Source: Pseudoscleropodium purum
Lineage: Eukaryota; Streptophyta; Bryopsida; Hypnales; Brachytheciaceae
Direction: 5' to 3'
DNA length: 64,000 nt
Assembly (NCBI GenBank): GCA_963969395.1
Contig: OZ017796.1
Span: forward strand, 47,792,243 to 47,856,242
Every line of letters begins with the position of its first letter. Position 1 is the stretch's first letter. The translations under genes and the position numbers were made by a program. Under the pieces are notes generated by a model, which was not told where the DNA came from, did not search any database, and saw only the letters and a program-made list of their open reading frames with translations. This document shows, piece by piece, positions 45,515 through 58,165 of this stretch.

Positions 45515-48500
45515 GTGGAAGAGGGAGAAGGCATTCCTTGTCTAATGTTTCAGGAGCCTAATGTGTATTTAGGATTTCCTTTGGAAGCAACTGAAGAGGT
45601 CAACAAATTTTGGCAATCAAAATTGATCCTTAATGACATTAAGGAAAAATACAAACTTGTTGCCCAAAAGCTAATTAGGGAGCTATCATCCATGGATTTT
45701 TCAAATCATTTGTAGAACTTAAGAAGTTACAATCAACATGGTGCATTGATGTGGCCATTGTGAAGATTCATTATGGGGAGTACAACAAGGAAATTGGAGA
45801 TAACAATAGTGACTATTCTAAGTCAACAATTCAAAATTTGTTTGCAAATTTCAAAAAGTCCCATAATTTGCACTCTAATTTGCACATTAAACAATAACAG
45901 ATGACCATAGGCAACTTGTAGACAAAGGTCTTAGCATTCTATAGAATGTCAACAACTCTATCTTTGTCGATGGCCCTCTATTTGTGCCGGTAGGAGATGT
46001 AGGTGGATCTCAATTGAAATCATTTTGGTACAAGATGTGATGCAAACTTGATGGAGAAATCTTGTTGTTGTGCCCACTAAAAAATAATCTAAGAATAAAC
46101 CTCCACAATCATATTGAAGGACTCATTTACACAAAATATTATGAAGATATGGTTGCGGCTGCAAAGTCAATGAATTAGGAGGTGCACTAGCGACTGGGAA
46201 ACGAGGTTGGCCAACAACAAGATCCAAATCCACCATTGCGAAGTAGCTAGACTTGCATTCTTGGTTCAGCTCAACATCCCTTGGAGATTCAACAAGTACA
46301 AGGGATTGTGAATCAAATATGAATTCAAATTCTTTTCTATCATATTTGTACTAGGGTTTCTAGAAGAAGACAACTAAATATGGTGGTAAGTTGTATAGAA
46401 TTGTTGCTCTTTTGAATGATGTAAGGCCTGAAAAACTTTGGGTATTAAAGCCCTCTACTACTTTTTATTTATTTTGCAATAACACAAGACAAGTAGGTTT
46501 CTTTTGCCATGTATCTTGTAAATAGTTGTCTGTCATGGAAGAGCCATTTCTAGATTCATGTGCTCCAATTGCTTACGAATTATGCATGCCACAAACTTTA
46601 GATTGAGAGTGTTTCAACAAGGTTGTGCGCTTGTAAAGCAAGGCTTTAGGAATACATAGAATGATAGAAGTGTAGATTTCTTATCACCCTAAGAATAAGC
46701 CATGCATTTTCATCAATTGGCTGGGAAATATTGTGAAAAAAAGGCCAAGCATTGGATGGTGAAGTCTAGGGTCACCCAATTGAAAGTGATGCAATGTGGT
46801 CTTAAACTAAGTGTGGTAGAGAACTTCAATAGAAAAGATGATCTCTCATTTTGTAACAATATTTTGGCAGCTCACAAAACAAATGCTTTTGGAGGGAAGC
46901 TAGTTTTGTGGGACTTCCTTAGGGATGTCACCATAGCCTTGAACCAAGTGAGGTAGGGTCATAGGTTTCCAAAAACAATAAATATTTTGCACAATCCATA
47001 AAGATATATAGAGGTAGGCATATGTGGGATCTGTTTGCTCTAAATTTTGGATGTCCATCGTTTGATAGTATAAAATGAAAAAATAACAAGGGTATCTAGT
47101 TCATCACTGGTAAGTATGTTGTTTTGTTTTGTTTTGTTGCTAATATCTATAGAAAGGCCAAATTGGCTTAGGGAATTGGAGGGCTTGTTCTAGTCATCTT
47201 GGCAAAAGATGAGACAACAATAAGATCCAAGATTTTGTGGGAAGCATGCTGTGACGAAGTAGTGGGTTTTGGTGGCCCCAAGTAGGGTCATGCATGTATA
47301 TCAATATTTAGGCCACAAGTAGGCAATGGCCAATAAATCTAAATATGAAGCCATACTAGATTCATTCAAGTTTAATAAAAAAAAAAGTTTTGCATGGATT
47401 ATTATGGTGAACCTTTTGCATGATAAGCTTCTAAAACTTGTCCTTGTTGTATCTTGTACCTACAATTGCTTTGCTTTGAAATAGGTCAAGAATTAGTGGA
47501 AGAGTATTGATACCTTATGGCGAGAGAGTTGTGGTGAAATGGTTGGGCTAGTTATAGGGCATGCTTCTAATGGAAACTCCAAGAGGAGACAATTTATGCT
47601 GCGAAATTATACTAGCAAGGTAGGATTCAGGTATGCAATTCTATGGAAGGGTTGGTCTTTGTCTTGTGAATGGTTGGGGGATAATAAGATACACGGTTTG
47701 CATAATCAAGATTTCATCTTTAATGGCAAAAAACTCATAAATCTACTTGACAGTGTAGTGAAGAACCTTCAATTAGGTGTTGGCGTATGTTATCTTGACC
47801 ATCTTGGTTAGGTTTACCAAAAATTTCCTATCTATCAACATGGTTTGAGAAAAAAAAATGTGCAACGCATTGACAAAAACTCGGCTAACATACAATGTAC
47901 TTGTGCCAATATAGTAATGGCTTGTTTACATGAATTGAAAACTTCTAAAGATGCGCATCAGGAGAGAACAGTAAGGATTGAATTCTATTTGGCAATATGT
48001 GCTAATTCCATTGACATTTACCTATCAATTTCTTTGAGTCTTAGGCAAAGGATTATGCTTGCTAGCAAAGTGTCCTTCTTCCATACATGGAAGTTATGGT
48101 TCAAGCATAGGGATCACAATATACAAGTAAATAGTAAATCACCAACTTTACAAGAATATTTTGTTAGTAACCATTTCTACCTTGACACCTAAGTTTCGTG
48201 CCATTTTGTGGTATTTTTAGTAAGGTATTTTAGAGATGCATCCTCTTACTTTGTTGTTCCACTTCAATTTAGAGGATCTGATGCATGTGAGCTTTTCTTT
48301 AGCAAAGTTGGGAGGATGCAAGGTATGGAGAGAGTTTATGACTTCTAGGAACTTATAGGGTATGCTAACACTACCAATTAGTTAGCTACAATCGAGTACA
48401 GAGAAAACGACTTGCAGTTTCATAGGCGCATAACAAGCAACACAATATATAGGCTGAGTTGAATCCTTTAGATCCCAATTAGGCCCTTGTAGATTTGGCA

Positions 48501-49633
48501 GATTATAGCTACATTGCTACATATAAGAAATTGTCTTGGCACTAAAAGAGGGGTTGAAGGCAACACAAACACAACTAAATGGGTTAAATATGGCATCTTC
48601 CATATATGCTCAAAATAAGTGTTGGTTCATGCAGCCTTGCTACCTTGAGTGGTGGAGAGTAAAGACCCTAAGCATTAAACGTATATAGCACTTGCCAAAC
48701 CAGCTCTCGATGAAGATGATGATGTAGAGGTGTTGAGACTTGAGAGAGTCTTTGGTAAGGAGTTGGAAGGAGAAAGTGTTGACAATGAAGAGCAAATGGT
48801 AGACAATGACATCAACTTAGAAGAAGAATTGCTGGAAGGCAAGGAGAGTGACCTTTGGGTCATTGAAGAGGAGTGCAAGGATGCCATATCCCAAATGTTG
48901 GAGTGTGAAAAAATGAACAAGCCAATGGTACTGGGAAATAAAAGTGTGGAATGCAAAACATTGGTGATAGTAGAGTACATAGGCAAAGAAATATTCAAAT
49001 CCACATTGATGTCAAAATTAAATAGAAATCTCTTCATCTTAAAGGACCAATTAAGTCAGATAAAAAAATTTGTATACTTCAATAATGCTAAGGAGTAATT
49101 GCCAACTCTACAACTACTTGTTTTCTTCAGCTGGAGAGTGATTGTAGTGTGCTTTTCCTACAACTCATCGACCTAAACCAGTCTTCCAATATAAGGATTG
49201 CTTAGAAGAGGAATCAAGGAGATGCATCACTTGGCCACCTTTTTGTAGTGTCTGTTGGTTTGGACATTGGTAGCTAGTAGCTCGATTGAATCCAAAAAAT
49301 CCAAAGGAGACCTGGGAACAAGTAGGGATTGTATAGGAATCCAGTGCATTTATGGTCTTGCACAATAAGAGGTAATTAAGTAAGTTTTGCACCCTCAATT
49401 GAAATTATGCTAAATTGGTTCAAACCACAATTGAGAACGTTGCTAGCATGTGAGTGGGGAGTAACAAACTGGGTAGGAAAAAATTTAAGTATGAGGTAAC
49501 TAATACCCAATGGATTGACATAGACATTGTCATTTGTACAATGGCATTGTCTTTTAATTCTAGAAGCAATGTGTACACATTGGAAGAGAATGATAGGAAT
49601 GTGCTTGACAAATTTGTCCAAAAGAATGCTTGA
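45515..49633 (+). pseudogene. decayed uncharacterised plant protein gene, probably mobile-element derived
   Basis: From 46702 to 49098 one plus-strand frame runs on with scattered stops, with flanking pieces in a second frame (45515-45715 and about 49470-49633). Readable blocks include GHASNGNSKRRQFML (near 47570), GLHNQDFIFNGKKLINLLDS, IMLASKVSFFHTWKLWFKH (near 48080) and GSDACELFFSKVGRMQGMER (near 48300). The C-terminal segment TQWIDIDIVICTMALSFNS ends at TGA 49631-49633. Stops at 48346-48348 and 48379-48381 read TAG where Gln would fit (CAG to TAG). I recall similar large uncharacterised proteins in multicopy in seed-free plants but cannot name the family or a catalytic motif, so transposon origin is inferred from its repeat-rich setting and decay. 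Confidence 0.6.
47119..47138. repeat. TTTTG microsatellite
   Basis: About four units of GTTTT. A second run of the same motif occurs at 62755-62780. Confidence 0.8.
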
Positions 49634-51539
49634 CCTTCTTTAAAAAGAAGTGCCTTTGCGGTCCATGTAAGAGATTGCTTCTTTGTTTCAAATAAGGTTT
49701 ATAGTAACTTTATATGGATTTATAGAAGGATGCTTAGATATTTTGGCTTTCAATTATATTAGTGTCGTGTGGAGCTACTACATAATGAGAGCAATATAGA
49801 CAAGAATCCATATTGTCTGAGAAATTGTTTTCAAGGTAGCTAATGAATGGATTTTTCCAAAACTGGACGGAATTTCATAATCCAAAATCCTCCCAAAATT
49901 ACTATAGGTCAAAACCAAAAACCCTATAGTTGTCTCTAAGTGAGTAAGTGGCATTATTTGAATTCTATTTCAAAAAATAGGGTTAGTAACTAATGATAAC
50001 TTAAATGATTAGTGTTCATTTCAATATGTGAAATGACTTTTGGTACAATCACTACATTATAGATGTGTAAATTTAGGTCACAATGATTTTGAGTGGGAGG
50101 GGGGCTGCGAGTTTAAAATTGGCAATTTTGGATGCTCTAAAATCATTTTGCCTATACTTGACAAGATGCCTTGGTATGACATTTTGCACCTCCATTTCAA
50201 TTGTCTAATTCAATGTGAGCTTCCTAGGCATTTGCTTCACTTGGCATTTGCATGAGCTTTCTATTCTCATTTTCTTGTTTTGATTGTGCATGCTTAAGGT
50301 GGTGCTAAAGTAGTTGGTTGGAGCATTTATAGCTTTGTTGAGATTTTGGATTTTGTGCGTAGGGATGGTGCTCATTTCTTGTGAATTTGGCAACAATGTA
50401 GATAAGCAAGTGCCAAATGGTGGGATGTCTCCCACCATGGTGGAAGTGGAGTTGATTCCTTTGGGCAATTTTGACAAGTCATTGGTAGAAAACACCCAAG
50501 CGCTGCAATGCTATCCCAATTTTGGCTTTTTGATACACAACAATGAGGCACATTTGCAAAAGTCATATTTTGCTCTAAACCCCCTACCATCTTTCCTTCT
50601 GTGGTTTAGGTTTCCTGGTTTCCCTTTTCCTTTGGATTTCCATAGATGTTTTGAATGAGCACATGTGTGCCTATTTTTGTTCTTCCTCCAATGCACTTCA
50701 ATTTATCTTGTTGGATTGTTAGTTTTCATCAATTTTGCTTGATTCTCTAGTGGATAATTTTGTAGGTTTCTTTCGTGGTCTATGAGAGGGAATTTTCATA
50801 GTTATATTTGTATAGGGGCATTGCAATTTTAGGAACTACTTCTTCCTTCTCACACATGCCTAAATTCTTGTTGCATTTTCCCTTAAAATTGCTCCTAGAC
50901 CACCTTTGGTCATTCTTGGTTGTTGTAATTTCTAATGTAGAAGGCCTTCAAATGTTGCGGTGCTTGCCACTATTGATCTCGTTGAAGCAATTGCAACAGA
51001 TGTGCTCCTACCTTGGCTCATAGTAAGATACAGTATGGTTGGGATGCAACTAATCTAGGGGCACATGAACAAGCACATTGAATGAAGTCTTTGGCATTGT
51101 TCTTGATGGTGAAGAAGGAGAAGTGTGATGTCCACTCTTCACGTATGGAATTAGCATCACTATGCTTGGCCTAGTTTGATCTTGTAAGGGAGTAGAGAGC
51201 ACTAACAGAATCTTATTGTTAGTACATTGTTACTACATTTGATCTCCTTGCGGATCTATTCAATATGACGTGGGCATTGTTGAAATTGATGCCATACCAT
51301 TGACATCTTTTTCCACTATAAGATCTGTCGGTGGTCAAACTATCTTTGTTGGAACCTAGAAAAACAAATTTTAGTTATTACAAATAGAATTTGAAGTAAG
51401 AAATCCATTCTCAGTATATTTTTTTGATTCTTTTGGTTAGAAACAGAGAAATTATTAGAAGTATGGATTAGCAAATCATAGGGTCTGTTAATTGAGACAA
51501 AGTGGTTAAGGAGGACATTCACACTTTTCGTCCTAACTG
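49634..51539. other. unassigned DNA after the decayed gene
   Basis: Plus-strand open frames at 50040-50255 and 50314-50658 (114 codons) have no recognisable domain. They may be further debris of the same element. Confidence 0.35.
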
Positions 51540-51735
51540 GAAATTGAAAACCGGATAGTTGTCCAACAAGTATTTTCAAAAACTTTTGGCAATATCAAGA
51601 CTGAATCCAGAATATATCCGGAAATGTTTGGGATGTAGATTCTGTAAATGTTTCGAATCCAGATGGAGATCCGGAATGGATCCAAAATCCAAAAATGTTT
51701 AGAATTTGGAATCTGGAAAATGATCCGAGACAAAA
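51540..51735. repeat. short degenerate repeats with TCCGGA and AATCC words
   Basis: Words such as ATATCCGGAAATGTTT, CGAATCCAGAT, GATCCGGAATGGATCC and AATCTGGAAAATGATCC recur at irregular spacing. They resemble an eroded minisatellite next to the broken 3' end of the LRR gene. Confidence 0.5.
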
Positions 51736-52045
51736 GATTCAAACCTGAGCAGCAACTTGGATGACTCCAATGAAGGCTTTTTCATGAAGACTTTGGGGAG
51801 TCAAAGTGGAAGCAATTTGGAAGCAAATCTGGCCATCAATAGGACGCGAGTCACGCGACGGGGTGCATGCAGAGGGTCAGTAAGGAATTCCATTAACAAA
51901 GTGAGTCATGGTTGTGGAAAATTGATAGTACCGGCGTAATCACAATTATCATCAGTAGGCCATCAGAAAAGAACGCAACCTGTTTCAAAATGCTCAGTCC
52001 AGAGTGGGTTTTTCAATTTTGGATGGGGTAAACTGACATGCGTAC

Positions 52046-55027
52046 CTGTGAATTTGTTCTGGGACAGGTCGAGTTCGCGGAGGCTGTCGAAGGAGGCAAG
52101 CCACGTGGGTATGGCCCCTGAGAATCTGTTTCCAGATGCAGTGAGGGAGTAGATGAGCGAGGAATTGGGCTTCACAAGAGGCCCAATTTGGTGCCCATCG
52201 GACAGCTGGTTGAAGTTCACCACCAGCGAGTTAAGGTTAGCATAAGACACCGGAATGCCTCCTGTCAACTTGTTGTGGTCGAGCAAAAGCGTCCCGCCTC
52301 TGAGCTTTCCCAGCTGGGGGGGCAGAGGACCTGCACAGATGTTCATAAACCCTGGTTACTTACCTATTATTCTCGTGGCCTCTCTATTGTGTCCTGCACC
52401 TTCAATCTCAGAATGCTTGGATTCCTAGACCCCAAAGTTCTTAAAACGTCAATTTCGTTAAATATGCAGAATTTCACGACTTTGGCACGTCAATTTCGGG
52501 GCGGACAGCTACCTGAAAACGGAGCCCTGGTCCCCAAACATACATCGAATTAGGAAACAAGAAGCTACGGCACGGGAGGCTCTGCGCTTGCAGCACTTTC
52601 ATTTTTTTTGTTCTTTAAAGTGGTTCGTTTCTCGAGTAAAGTCTTACTCAAACTTCCGCACGATAGCTTCAGTGGATGCAAAGCCTCCTCCCCCTTCGGT
52701 TAGAGTCAATAATCTTCAATGCCTTTTAGCTGCACTTGGAAAGGAATGGAGTCTCTCGATCGATCATAGCAAAGCCACTTGTTGTATTACTAAAGATCGT
52801 AACCATATGCACTAATTCCAATGTCAATTTCGCAAAATTGACATGATTAAGAGCATCAAAACTGAGACGGTCAATTGCACAAACCTTTGAGATCTAGGAC
52901 TGAAATACAATCTTATTTCAGGGTTTAGAGCTTAGGATTAGACAATGTCCTGAAATTTCGCCCATTTATATAACGAAATTGACAACTGCTGGAAAAATGA
53001 AGAGAAATGTTCCCAGTCACCTGTCAAGTCGTTGTAGCTGAGCACAATGTAGACATTGGCGCCCCCAATGTTGGCCCACGTCGTAGGAATTCCGCCCGTG
53101 ATGTTGTTTTGGAAGAAATCCAGTGTCTGGAGACTAGGCATCGTCCCCAGCTCCGGAGGCAACGGTCCCGTGATAAAATTCTGCTGGCAGCTGATGTACA
53201 CCAAATTCTTCAACCGACTCAACTCAGGAGGAATGGGCCCCGTCAACAGGTTCTGACTCAAGTCCAGACTAAGGAGGCTGACCATGTTCCCCAACTCCGG
53301 TGGAATGCGCCCCTTCAGCTGGTCCTCGCTGAGGAGCAGGTATTGCAGCTTCTTCATGTTGCCAAAGGCAGTAGGAATGGTCCCTGCCAGATATGATTAT
53401 TTCACTCAAAAATATTAGTTTCCCAGTCACACGTCAGATAGCTAGCGGCTCAAATGAAAGGAAGAGCAAACTAATTTTACACTTTTCAAAAGACATCACG
53501 TTCTTAGCTTGAACCTATTGCAATGTTAGCTAGCTGGCTGGCTTCGATAATCGTACTGGTGATTACTAGAATCGTTCCATGCACTGGACAACATCACTGC
53601 ATGTTGGCCGTGGAACTGCTCCAAAGTCTCTTCGTCTTTTCTCATGCCACAAAGGCTTGAATGCATCTTTAAATAGAAACATGGCGAGTTCAAAAAAGTG
53701 ACATGGGCTAGGTGACGTAAAAGTAAAGGTTAACCTCGAGCGTTAACATGAGAATTTACACGTTGAGGATCGGAATCAAATGGCCAGCATGTCCAAACAA
53801 CAATTATTGAATGTGAAAATTATGCACCTTGTAGTACACAAACGTACCTGTGAATTGGTTGCCATGGAGGTCAATCAGCGTGAGCGCTGGGAAATAAGTC
53901 AGTCACACAGGAATGTTCCCTTTCAACTTGTTGTTGCCCACTCGGAGCTCCTGGAGCTTCTTCAGCCCAGCTGCCAAGCAAGGGGGCAGTGAAGTCAGGT
54001 CTCCAATAATGTCCAAAGTTTCCAGTGACGCCAGGTTGCAAAAGGAACTGGGCATGGCGCCCGGACTGAAGGAGGCCCCGTCGATGTTGAGTGTCGTGAG
54101 TTTGGTGAGTTGGCCCAAAGTGCTTGGAAGCTGATCCACCAGGGACGTTCCGAAGAACTGGAGAGTGAGCAAGTTGCACAAGTTGCCGAGCTCCGAGGGG
54201 ATGGGAGCGTTGAAAGTTGACGTTGGCGATTTGCAGGTCGAGGAGTGCCGACAAGGTACCGAGGGAGGTGCCGGGGTTCTTCACATTGGGGTTCACCGTC
54301 AAGTTGCCGCCGCGTTGGGGGACATTCACGGCTACCGTGAGGTTTACCACGCGCCTGGTGGTGCCGCAGTCCACCCCCTGTAGTGGATCAATATATTGTT
54401 GTGAAATACGTCAGAACTTCGGCTTGAAATTAGATTGTCGCCCGGTAGGTGCAATTGCTACCTTGAAAGTAGTTTTTCTGGCCTAAATGTGATATCTCAT
54501 CTACAAAATGTAATCGTAAAATGTAATCGTAGGTTCTTAAAAACTACTTGTTGTGTTTATCCCATCTTTCCAATTATCAACTACGGATTCTAAGTATACT
54601 TGAAGAATAAGACTTCATATTTCATTCTTGCACCTACTATAGCTTAAGGATAAGTTGGAGCACTTGAGTCTCATTGGATACAGATTTTGCAAATCATAGT
54701 TGTCATGGGCAATTGCAAGCATTGTAGGTTCTATTGCTCCTTTAAGCTTTTCACACACTACCTCTTATAACGACATGATGGTTCACCTAACTATAACAAG
54801 TTGTTTAGCAAATTACAAAATGAGCTAGAACTCAAGGAACTTACACTCCAATTGCAACAATCAGTGCTTGCTTTCCATGTGGCAAGCGCTCCATTGGGAT
54901 CTAGAAGTTCCTGCTTGAATGCTAAGAGTGCCTGTGCATCCTTCCCATAGCAAGCTGCCTCACTGCTACAACACAGCCCGCAAAGGATGGTGACCAACAA
55001 CAATGCCAAGGATCAATCTTGTCATTA
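52046..55027 (-). pseudogene. broken extracellular leucine-rich-repeat protein gene
   Basis: Four exons are visible on the minus strand: 55027-54845, 54377-53848, 53383-53021 and 52330-52046. Exon 1 carries a hydrophobic leader and an LRRNT_2 cap (DAQALLAFKQELLDPNGALA, then CCNWS). Exons 2-4 hold about 14 plant-type LRRs such as LLSLDLSQNLLTGPIPPEL. There are three lesions. The only ATG before the leader (55025-55027) is out of frame with it. Near 54210 exon 2 has one extra base (CAACTTTCAACGCT), needed also to explain its length. A TGA at about 53903 interrupts GNIPV|LTYF. After the GT donor following NKFTG at 52046 no further exon is found, so transmembrane and kinase parts, if any, are missing. 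Intact relatives are receptor kinases or secreted LRR proteins. A sequencing error could explain one lesion but hardly all. Confidence 0.8.
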
Positions 55028-56856
55028 CAGTGGCCTTCGAGTGCAATTAATTCACTATGCTCTGAAATTGTACCTGGTTGAACAATGCTGCCATTCTATC
55101 AAGTTAATCAACTCAAACATCACTAACTTCCAAGACTTGATTTCAATGGTTCAAGCTAACTTTTAATGTAGATACTAGCTCAAGGATTGCTTCAATACTC
55201 CAAAGCGAGTGCATTGGTCTAAATATCCACTTTCCTGGAAGATAGGAATGCAACACACTTCCCTCGCAAGTAATGGACATTCGTCAAACTAAGAGTGAAG
55301 AAATTGGCAAATTTTCAGTTAAAATTGCAAGATGTAGAAGTGTAAAAAACTTAAATCTATGTCTGTCTAAGTAGTTATCAAGAAGGATAAAACACTTGTG
55401 CATCCACTTTCTCAAAATCGGATACACTTCCCATTGATTGAAACTGCCTTCACTCTGAAACGAATACGAAACACCTACATATACGCACTATGACTTTTCG
55501 AGACCCTCGTACCTTCGTACGTACGAATGCAATGGCGACTCAGGGCTACTATGAATGGCATGAGTGATGACCCTGGCCGAATCCTTGGGTCTTAACTAAA
55601 ACGAATTACTCGCAAGATTACGGTACTTACTTGGTTTCAGACGATAAGGAGTAGACGCTGAAAGAGAATTAGGGTAACCTCGTACCAAGAAAAAAATTGA
55701 GAGGAACGTAAATTGTTTTCAAAAGCATGATCATCAAGCTACAAAAAGGACTTGCCAATGATCCCTCACAGCAGATCAATTCAATCTGCAACGATCAATT
55801 CAACACTAGCAGCAAAATCTATATCCCATGTATCTCCCCAACTTCGATAACGCCAAACGTGAAGCACTTCACGTACTATCCACACGCAGGCTACTGCCAT
55901 GTGACATCCCATTCAGGATTGAGAGCTAGCTTTCACCGTGGACTGCATGAAATGCGAAACCCAATACAATATATCATCACAACCGTGCGTGCAACCATAC
56001 AACAATCTAGTTGACACGCTGAAGCAATGAAGGTGGAAACCGTAACTTACAAGAGATTTTTCACAACTACGGGATACATGCGCACTGTCTCTCCCCACAG
56101 ATGCAACACCGCTATTCGTACAAAGTAAACGTACTACTGTAGTGCAAACTTCAACAACTTCAGCTGCAACTCCTAATCGAACGTTCTATCGGTGTCTGAA
56201 ACTTGGGAGCAGTCCCACACGAAAGAAGAGAAATGCCAGCGGAAGGTGAAATATAACTCTCTAATGTATAGAGTTCAATCAGTGGGAATGGTGCAAACTG
56301 CAGCTGACTCGGCGTCGACTTTTTTCAGCTAGAGCGCGCGTCAATGTCAACCTCTGGCAGTCTGCGTCACGTACATACTCCGACCAGTGTTCACAAATGT
56401 GGGTAAATTTAGCGAAACTTCTGCGGAAAATCTGAAACCTGAACACCACAGTGTTGGAATTGGAATTTTGAGCTCCATGTAGCGATGTTTTCGCAAGTGA
56501 AGGTAAATATGGAATACACGTTCGGGATCTGACACCGCCCTGTTAGCCGTGATCGCGGGAATTTTCTACGTCACCATTGGCGATGTGCAGAAGGGCGCTT
56601 TCGTGTCCCTTGCGATGGTTGCATCGCAGTTATTAGAGGTTCATTGCGACTTTGCGAGTTCACATCGGTCGGTGGCTGTAGCGTGCAGACCGTAACTGGG
56701 GTCTACTGCAGAGCGCGGACGAAGCTGTGGAAGTCGCAGCCATTTATGAGGAAAACGGCTGTCAGACCCTGCCCCGTTGTATTTGTACTTGAAAACGCGT
56801 GGATAAGGTTTCAGCAGCACAAGAAAGGAGCCTCTGAGATAAGTTTCATATTAAGT
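55028..56856. promoter_or_regulatory. upstream region of the LRR gene, no other gene seen
   Basis: GC content is gene-like from about 55400 to 56850. The only ATG-started open frame of note (55727-56014, plus, 95 codons) has no features. It may hold the old LRR promoter or part of an unrecognised gene. Confidence 0.35.
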
Positions 56857-57230
56857 TTAACCCCTAAATGCCCAAGGTCTTTTTTGAGCTTCTAGGAATT
56901 TGTTCTAAATGGAACAAAAAGACAACATTTTGATCATTTCTATCAATTATTTTTGAATTTTAAACAAACAAATTCAAAGAAGACATGTTAGAGACTACAT
57001 AGGAAAAGAAAAGACAACAATATCACCTATGGATTAAAAGATTATAATGTTTAATCATGAAGGTGTTGAAATTGTGAAAGTGATTTGAGGTCTTTCAATT
57101 TCTCTTTTCACATGTCAAATCTAGAAAGTTGGTCACCAAAAAAATATGAGGTTAAAGAGCCTAGCATATTTTAACTCCAATCAATTTATAGCTTTTCAAA
57201 ATCTCTTCTAAATTTTTTTTAAGTGAACTT

Positions 57231-58165
57231 TTAACCCCTAAAGTTCTTTGACTATGTTTTTGCCAAAAATACTCCAAAACTGCCATTTCTTATACAAGTT
57301 TCAAATTTTAGAAAAAAATATATTTTTGGACACATATAACCGTAGGATTTTGTAGTACACTAGTTTTAAAAGATATGGTAAGAATTTCAAAATTTTCCAC
57401 CATGTAGATTGCAAGATATTAGCATTTGAAGTGACAAAAATCATTTTTTTGTCCCCACAAAAAACCGGGCAGCTGAACTTCACAAGGTCACATTTGTATG
57501 AAAAAATATTCAAAATGATTGCAACTCTTTGGATTAATTGTTCAAGGCATAATAGCTACATTGCTTGAAATTTTTTAGATCATTTGAAATTGTACAACAT
57601 ATAGGAAAAAAATAGTAAGTAGAAAGATGTAGAGAATGGTTCAAAATACTAAATTATTAACAATTTATTTATAAAATTGAAAAATGCCAATCCCAATGGT
57701 TGTAATGTTGTAATAAACAATCTTCACCTAATGTTTTTATTTTTTTCCAAAAATATAGAAAATTGAGTTCAATAAAGGACTTCAAAGTTTATTTTGGGGT
57801 AGAGAATTTAAAATTGCCTACAAACTAAAATACCTCATAACTTTTGACTCATTGATGAAAATGGAATAATTCAAAGCTTTTAATATATATAGAAATCTAG
57901 AAAACCAATTTTAAATCTAGAATTTTGAAAAAAATGATTTTTTCAGATGTACTTGAACTACCCGAGCTGAGAAACAAATTACATATTAGGCTATAAATTT
58001 TGATTAATATTTTCAAATGTCCTGAAATGTAGTGCATACAAAAGATATTCCTCATCCAAAGCTTTTATCAAAATTTGGGCTGAAAGTATAAAAATCTCTA
58101 GTCATATACATCTGCCCAAATTTTTTATGCTACCAAATAATACAGTTTGGTCCTTTAGGGATTAG
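57231..58165 (-). mobile_element. family A TTAA element (copy A3), inside B3
   Basis: It starts TTAACCCCTAAAGTTCTTTG and ends GGTCCTTTAGGGATTAG, reverse in orientation to A1 and A2. Interior landmarks such as ATCTTGCAATCTAC (as reverse complement) and GTTGTACAATTTCAAATGAT-like words match A1. The right TTAA reads TTAG and abuts the solo LTR. Confidence 0.78.
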
